A DNA stretch of 64,000 bases from Isoetes taiwanensis. Its lineage: Eukaryota > Streptophyta > Lycopodiopsida > Isoetales > Isoetaceae. Every line of letters begins with the position of its first letter. The stretch's first letter is position 1. The stretch lies in contig JAJEKV010000295.1 of the NCBI GenBank assembly GCA_021234155.1, forward strand, positions 312,001-376,000, written 5' to 3'. The notes under the pieces are model-generated. The model did not search any database, was not told where the DNA came from, and worked only from the letters and a program-made list of their open reading frames with translations. A program made the translations under genes and the position numbers. Shown here in pieces: positions 58,129 through 64,000 of this stretch.

Positions 58129-58720
58129 ACATGGGATTGGCTGGCATAGGATAATGGCTACACTCCATTCGCCCCTCCTGTGCACACTTTGCAGATAAGC
58201 TGAAACATGCTATGGCGTGATTGTAGCCCTCTGGAGATGCAATCCCATGGAATCACCCTATGGGACTACTCTGGGTTACATCTCCTCGGTGGGGCAGGTC
58301 AGAGAGGCGTCCCCTCCCGAGCATGACGGGTCCCTGGGTGTGTAAGAGAACAGTGCCACATCAGTGATCCCCGCATCCGTACCTGACTTACTCCCCTAAA
58401 TCTAAAGGCCTGCTCACCTGCCTATTCGAGTCCAGAGCGTCCATATATGTACGTCTCCTGTGACCCAGGGAGTGCTACACCTATACCTGGCCCTCTCAGT
58501 GACTGGCTATAAGCCTAGCACATTGTAGGAATCATGTAGCTATGCTAGGCAAGACCCCTTGGTGTTGAATCACTTCATAGCATCCACAGCCAGGTGGGCT
58601 CTTGTGGATAGGCCGCAATTAATGGGATTTAAGGGGTTTTAGCTAGGAGCATCACTAAAATTGGTTAGCCTTTAGGTCTCTACCTCCCTTAATCCAATAC
58701 AACACAGGAGGAACAAAAAG
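57605..58720. repeat. Diverged LTR related to the 13-kb chromovirus
   Basis: 58130-58720 matches the LTR at 35378-37001 in order: CCACGAAGGGTA, TCCATTCGCCCCTCC, GCAATCCCATGG, GGGACTACTC, AGCCTAGC, AGGTGGGCTC, GGCCGCAATTAATGGGA, TAGGTCTCTACC. About 65-70 percent identity, so a related but older family. No internal domain beside it: a solo or broken LTR. Confidence 0.75.
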
Positions 58721-58959
58721 AGAAAACAACAATCAGATACAAACATCTATTATTGTCATAAAATAGATCACCAACTTACACTATTTTCCTCATGTTCATC
58801 ATGTTGTCTTGACCAACTTTGCCAAAGGCCAAATCTTGCTTCATGTTTTTGACGAATACGGTAGGAACGACTAGACTTGCCTTTACATATGTTGCACCAA
58901 CAATCGCTTTGATGGAGATAGAAAGCTTTACTTGAGTCTCCTCTAGCTCGTTTTTTTAT

Positions 58960-59054
58960 TTAGTTGACCAGATGATGAAGACGACTAGGATGATGACTTT
59001 GAAAAGATGCTATGTGACGATGAAGAAGATGATTTTGTTAAGATGCGACTACAC
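58960..59054 (+). pseudogene. Unrecognised gene, right copy: acidic exon before the hAT insertion
   Basis: After the acceptor-like TTTTTTATTTAG the plus strand reads, in one frame with a TAG, DDDFEKMLCDDEEDDFVKMR and LH. Removing the hAT element joins this in frame to LPITSGPSQTE at 61922, the start of the copy below. Confidence 0.6.
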
Positions 59055-59759
59055 CAGCGTTGGGGAAAGTCCGGGGCAAAGGGAACTTTGCCGTTTCTTT
59101 TTGCCATATCACCGTCCAGCCAAGCAAAATGTCGGAACCTGTTCCGACGAGATATACTTGATTTTCAGAAATTGGCCGATAGCCTAAGCATCAACCGGCA
59201 TTTAATAGCCTGTCAGAACAAAAGTTTAAGAAATTTAAAAAACAGAGCTGTAGTAGAGCTATTCGTCATTTGTTTGTGTATTACTTAGTATAGCAGCAAC
59301 AGATTTAAATCGAACGAATCGCCCATAGGATATCCTTCTTCCCCAGCTGCAAAAATTTAATGCAAACAAAGCGGGAAACAAAGAGGCTATCGAAACAAAG
59401 AGGCTATCTCTGTATTCTGTAACTGTGGTGGTGCGGCCTGCTCTGTTGCGGCATGGCCATGGTTCATTCTTCTGCGGCATGACTCAGAATCAGACTTAGA
59501 CTCAGACAATCAATCAGACTCAGAATCAGAACTTCTATAAGCAGGACTGTGTGGCGGCAGGCAACTGGGTTCGGCTTTTGATTCTGCTCTATTTGTTGTT
59601 TTCTTTTGTTGTTCTAACTACTAAATCGATCTGATCAACCCAAGCATTGTTGTGAATGCATTGAATGATTTATAGAGCATGAACATACCACTGTTGCTAC
59701 CAAAATCCAAGCACCAAATCGATTGATTAACCAAGCACAAGCACTGTTGCAAATCTTCT

Positions 59760-61416
59760 TCAAGATTGCGACAGCTGGGGGTTCCGGTAGATTTGCAGAA
59801 TGCAGTGTACAGGCTTTATGAAAGATGCTCGGGTCGGTTGCAGCCGACAAGCCAACCATTTGATAGTAGTATCGGGGTTCGCCGGGGATGCCCTCTCTCC
59901 CCAACATTGTTTGGGCTTTACATTGATCAATTGAGAGTCTGGCTTGCCGATAATGGGGCTTAACGGGGCTCACCTTCTCTACCAGATCATCAAGCGGTTA
60001 ATATATGCCGATGATGTGGACCTCCTAGCTTACACACCAGCGGATATGCAACGACATCTCGATGCCCTAGACACATTTTGTCAAGCGGCCCGATATGCAC
60101 GTCAACTTGGCCAAGACTAAGGTGGTTTTCATATCATCTTCACGACGGTAGAGGATCCCTCCTTCCGATTCTGAGGGCATAATGTGGAAGTAGCATCCAC
60201 ATACAAATATTTGGGAGTGGAGTTTCGGGTCTACTATGCATGGGACACATCCATACTGACTCGAAGTTACGGTGGGCTGGAAAGCACTATATGCAATGCA
60301 AAACAATAGTCATAGAGCGGAGTTGTATGATTGGACCCATCGGCCACACACTGTTCAAAGTCTTAGTGGCTCACGTCCTTTTATACGGGGTTGAAGTATG
60401 GGGCCCGGTAGTATCCCTCGCTACTTGGAATGACTTGGAGCGGGTGCGAGAAAGCCTTCTTGAAACGAAAGCACTAGGGGTGAAGTCCACGGTCCCATAT
60501 CAAATTCTCTGCAGGAAGCGGATTCTTGCCTTTTCGGAGGGCGGCCCTTGATCGCCACATTGTCTATTTCGGAAGGTGGTCAACATGGACGATGCTCGTC
60601 TCCCAAAACTAGCTTATATCATGGCAATGGGGCCACAACGCCTCAAGGCATCTTTGGAGGGAAAAGAGAGCTCAATGGATGGCTAGATGGAATGCGAGAG
60701 CACGGTGCATACATGTGCAAACAGAGGCAGATCGCCATAGCTTGAGGCAATATCTTGACGCTTGCTTCATCAGCAAGCTTTGGGATGCCGGCGCCCTTGA
60801 GCAGTCAAGGCAAAGACACTACCCGGTGCCACATAAATCCCACATTGGGCGAGGCCCACAATGCTACCCGCACCCACTTGCCCATGAAAAGACGCTTGAG
60901 ACTCATTGCCTCCATTCGCCGCGCAGGGGGCACATCATCTTGAATTGAGGCAGGCGGATGGATTGGTGAGCCACGCCGGGGACAGGCTCTATGAATGCCG
61001 CCAAATGGGAGTCATTGAGGATGAATCTCATACCCTTCAAAGTTGCCCAAAGATATGATCAAATCCCGACGCGCTTATCTTTGAGTTGGTCGCGCCCGCC
61101 CCGCTACATGTGACATTGAGCACGGCATCCGTGCGGATGCTAGGATCATACCTCAGGAGGTCATGGACATGCGAGATCAGCTATGTCCTCGGCACGACTT
61201 GACATGTACATACACATTTATTTCATGATGATGTATACTTATGCAGTTTGACGGCATTCTTATTGCACGCCACGGTTTTTCCTCGAAAAACCCCGGGCGG
61301 GGTTTTTAACCGGGACAAGAATAAGTTTGTCGCGCTCCCTCTCCGGGTCCCATAGGCCGATTGGTCTCAGTGGACGATAAAAAAACTATTCTATTCTATT
61401 CTATTCTATTCTATTC
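59760..61416 (+). mobile_element. Non-L1 LINE 3' fragment with (TATTC)n tail, inside the hAT element
   Basis: RT motifs SSIGVRRGCPLSPTLFGLYI (59.87 kb) and YADDVDLLA (60.0 kb), then STYKYLGVEF, a long C-terminal region, and a cysteine/histidine motif (CRQMGVIEDESHTLQSC near 61.02 kb). The 3' end carries GGTCTCAGTGGACGATAAAA and a run of TATTC units to 61416 instead of poly-A. 5'-truncated within RT. Several frameshifts. A different clade from the L1 copies in this window. Confidence 0.85.
61381..61416. repeat. (TATTC)n microsatellite tail
   Basis: About seven TATTC units directly after the LINE 3' UTR; a simple-repeat tail of this kind is typical of RTE- and L2-like LINEs. Confidence 0.9.
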
Positions 61417-62370
61417 AAAACTGGATACACCAGACTGCCTATATAAACCATACACCAGACTATTTCAAAAACAAAAAGGCCAAAAATTATGCCCCTTCAC
61501 GCCAAGAAGGCCACCGTATTCGAACTTCAGTAGGCTGAAAATTTATGGAATGGAGATAAAAATTAAGACAAGACAGACAGTTTGGTCGCCCAGCAAGCTT
61601 CATATGGGTCTTGCTTTAAGGCGCAACTCAGTTCCAAGTCTGCTGACACCTTGTGGATGATCTTCCTATTATTATCTAAAAGGTAATCCCTCGGCCCTCC
61701 CTCTGTATTTTTTTAATCCCCTTTTTGTATTTTCTCTTGTAAATAGTGGCAATGAATTGATCATAGTATACTTTAAATTTTTTATTTCTTGTAATGGGAT
61801 CCGGTTATGCATTTTGTTTGCAGGAACGATCCGATTCAACTTTTTAATTTCCGATTGAATGAGAAAACTACAGGAAATTTTCCGATAGAAGGATAAAGGT
61901 TTCCCCAACGCTGGACTACACTTGCCCATCACAAGTGGTCCGAGTCAGACGGAGGCCTTTCTGTGGTGATGGAGTCGCCATGGGAGGGGAATTTCCCGTA
62001 TTTATACGATGGAAGCATTGTTTAGGTCCAGGAAGCATCACAGGGTTTACATTGACATGTACAAGGATAAGTACAAGAATTCGGCACCAACAATGGTGTT
62101 GAAACCGCATGCACTCGTCTATGCCATGAAGATCCAATCTTCTGCCATGATTGTTGTCGAAGAGATTGACCTCAGGTTTTCCTATGGTAATCACCCACAG
62201 GAACTTCCATCACTTCCTGCTCACAATGAAGAAGAAGCAGACCGGGAGACTGAGGCCATAACTGAAAAATTCTTTCACAATATATTCAGGTATAGTTGGC
62301 AAGGCTTGCCCGAAGAAATTATAAGGAGAAGTCAGCCAGGTTCTGTAGCTTGCTCTTACCTCATGCACAA

Positions 62371-62383
62371 GATGGTACAACCA
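62371..62383. repeat. Target-site duplication, left of truncated LINE
   Basis: GATGGTACAACCA, repeated at 63650-63662. Confidence 0.95.
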
Positions 62384-63649
62384 ACAAGGAGGACTTGGTA
62401 TGTTGGATCTTTCTTTACAGGGTAAGGTCTTAACTTCTAAGCTATTGTTCAGTTTGTTGAAAGATGATTGTGCATCACCAGGTATGAAGTTACTTAAACA
62501 ATCAGTGAAGAAGTGTATGGTTTTTCATAAGCGAGGTGTGAGAATTGAGCTCCCTTGGGCATTGTTATATCCATTGAAAGCTTATTCACATGCCTCTCCA
62601 GTACTGAAAGGCTTGCTTCGGGCCTGGAAGGTAGTCCAGCAGGTGATTACATTTGATTGGGAAGCTTGTCTTGAGTGCATCTTCCCCTTTTTGTGGTTGC
62701 CTTTGTATACTCATGGACAACTACACCCATTGTAGAATTTATGCATGCTCATTCCCAAGCAAGGTGGAGGAGAGCGGTATTATTTCTATTGAGCATTTGG
62801 TATTTTGGTATTGACATTGCTCCTTGGCAATGGTTTTGGAGAAATATGGGTTGTTGGATAAAGATATCGAGTATATGGGCTTATGTAGCAAGTGCTCTTC
62901 CTTTAATTAAGAAGGTTGGTGACCCGAGAGATCCGGAACTTTGTTCAAGGTATTAAAGAAGGCAAGAAGTTAGTAAGTTCATGCTACTGATTGCTTACAT
63001 CCTCAAGTACTTTATCACCTTCTCGAAAATGGCACTTACGGACTTTGCCTTCTCAATGGCAATCCATCCGAACCTTGTTTGGTCTAAATATAATCCTCCA
63101 AAGGTAAATGTTTTACTTTGGCAGGTGATTCATTGCTCTTTGAGAGTTAATGAGATGGTTCATCGCTTTAAGCCGGGAGTAAGCCCACTTTGCCCAATGT
63201 GTGAGCGGTGCATTGAAACATTGGAGCATTGTTTATATTTGTGTGCGAGAGTGAGTAGTCTTAGGTCCCGGGCCGCATTCTCTTTTTGGAGTATCTTTGG
63301 ATAGTCAACACTTTCTTTTGGGTATTTATCCAAATCGTTGGGATTTGCTTCTAAAAGGATTGCATTTCACATGGCAAAGTCTTGGCTAATATGGAGTGTG
63401 TATGGAGGCGGCTTAAGAAAGGTCTTTAATGATAAGCATATTTCTTCTCAGGTGGTACTTCAAGAAATTCGTAAGAAGTTGTATAATTGCTTTCAGATCT
63501 CCAATTGGCCTCATCGTATTAAATTTCCAATATGGAGTGATCATCTAAAAGTGATTGATGCTTCAGGGATATTTCTTACTTCTGGAAGTACTTTGTAATA
63601 TTTTGAGTGTATAATATGAAGTAAAACACGTTCTTCAAAAAAAAAAAAA
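62384..63649 (+). mobile_element. 5'-truncated L1 LINE copy (1.26 kb)
   Basis: Matches the LINE at 4754-6320 nearly base for base but lacks the MITE (empty site GCGAGGTGTG at 62531). It carries the end of ORF2, with NPPKVNVLLWQVIHCSLRV and PLCPMCERCIETLEHCLYLC near 63090-63245 in one frame: a zf-RVT-like zinc-binding segment that is broken in the first copy. Ends in about 13 A residues. Flanked by a 13-bp target duplication, so a textbook 5'-truncated retrotransposition. Confidence 0.96.
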
Positions 63650-63662
63650 GATGGTACAACCA
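63650..63662. repeat. Target-site duplication, right of truncated LINE
   Basis: Second GATGGTACAACCA. Removing the LINE and one copy gives MVQPDAGVFNYF in frame. Confidence 0.95.
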
Positions 63663-64000
63663 GATGCTGGAGTGTTCAATTACTTCTCCTGTGGTGCTTT
63701 TGGCAGACCTGCATTGATTCACAAAAGGTTTTGCATCGTGTTCGAACATGATCCGACCAAACAGCAGTGCCTGAAGGGGATTCTTGGTAGGCTAGACCGC
63801 CTGCTCAATCCTATCCTGGCTCCAGTCCCTGTGTCCCATCATCAAGGTGCTGTTGAAGGTGGAAGTGATGAACATGCACAAACAGGCCAAGCCCAATATG
63901 AATCACCTGATATTGCTGACGTTGAGTACGAGGCTGTTAAAGAAGCTAAGTTCAACCTCGACAACCTCGATGAAGCTGACCTCATTACCCATGCATTTGA

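Larger units (their letters stand above)
59055..61913. mobile_element. hAT-like DNA transposon, 2.86 kb, with 8-bp TSD
   Basis: Both ends read inward CAGCGTTGGGGAAA, a typical hAT-type terminus. GACTACAC lies on both sides (59047-59054 and 61914-61921). Excision in silico restores the host reading frame. The interior is largely non-coding hAT DNA plus a LINE fragment at about 59760-61416. No hAT transposase is readable, so it is non-autonomous. Confidence 0.92.
61922..64000 (+). pseudogene. Unrecognised gene, right inverted copy, split by a LINE and cut by the window end
   Basis: Reads LPITSGPSQTE, then after one shift EASHGVY-type frame to HHRVYIDMYKDKYKNSAP, HALVYAMKIQSSAMIVVEE, FRYSWQGLPEEIIRRSQPG and HKMVQP, where a LINE interrupts. 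From 63663 the frame resumes as DAGVFNYFSCGAFGRPA, FEHDPTKQQCLKGILGRLD, VSHHQGAVEGGSDEHAQTGQ and runs off the window. Composition: a compact N-terminal domain with an acidic C-terminal tail. Same family as 56755-57600, opposite strand. It lost function by insertion rather than by gradual decay. Role unknown. Confidence 0.68.

Overview
This is nuclear DNA of a land plant. It is intron-containing, rich in transposons and poor in genes. An LTR retrotransposon with an initiator-tRNA-Met primer site, L1-type LINEs, tRNA-derived SINEs, a plant-style RRM protein gene and a DUF7869 gene together suggest a seedless plant, most likely a fern. The lineage is inference. Almost every long reading frame has small frameshifts. 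Where two copies of a repeat can be compared, many differences are short indels at CG or CNG sites, so some breaks may be assembly errors rather than true decay.

Layout. 1-7.5 kb: a Copia element cut by an L1 LINE that is itself cut by a 323-bp MITE; the LINE/Copia junction is duplicated in tandem. 7.8-11.2 kb: old repeats, including a CACTA-like candidate with a SINE inside. 13.9-18.0 kb: the one gene that looks alive, a ten-exon hnRNP Q-like RNA-binding protein (three RRMs, a C2H2 finger, a dsRNA-binding domain). 18-24 kb: mostly intergenic, with possible exons near 22.4 and 23.0 kb. 24.0-37.0 kb: a complete 13-kb chromovirus on the minus strand (LTRs, PBS, PPT, 5-bp target duplication) with extra leader ORFs before gag; the first begins with the same seven residues as histone H3.

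38.1-43.1 kb (minus): a four-exon gene, rebuilt here by splice phase, joining a ParB/DGQHR-like N-terminal region to an FCP1/NIF-type HAD domain. It has a TATA box, 54-bp promoter-proximal repeats, and introns and flanks studded with near-palindromes of the form CACGCCWGGCGTG. 44.5-46.2 kb: a foldback carrying the same motif, a 129-bp tandem repeat and a small TATA-led ORF. 46.3-52.3 kb: a decayed DUF7869 gene split by a 3-kb head-to-head array of tRNA-like repeats that holds a further 600-bp insertion.

52.7-64.0 kb: tandem repeats, then two inverted copies of an unrecognised protein gene. The left copy is fused to LTR-like sequence. The right copy is interrupted by a 2.86-kb hAT-like element (8-bp target duplication) carrying a non-L1 LINE fragment, and again by a 5'-truncated L1 LINE of the family seen at 0.7-6.3 kb. 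The most interesting parts are the ParB/FCP-like gene with its palindromes, and the histone-H3-like start of the chromovirus leader ORF.
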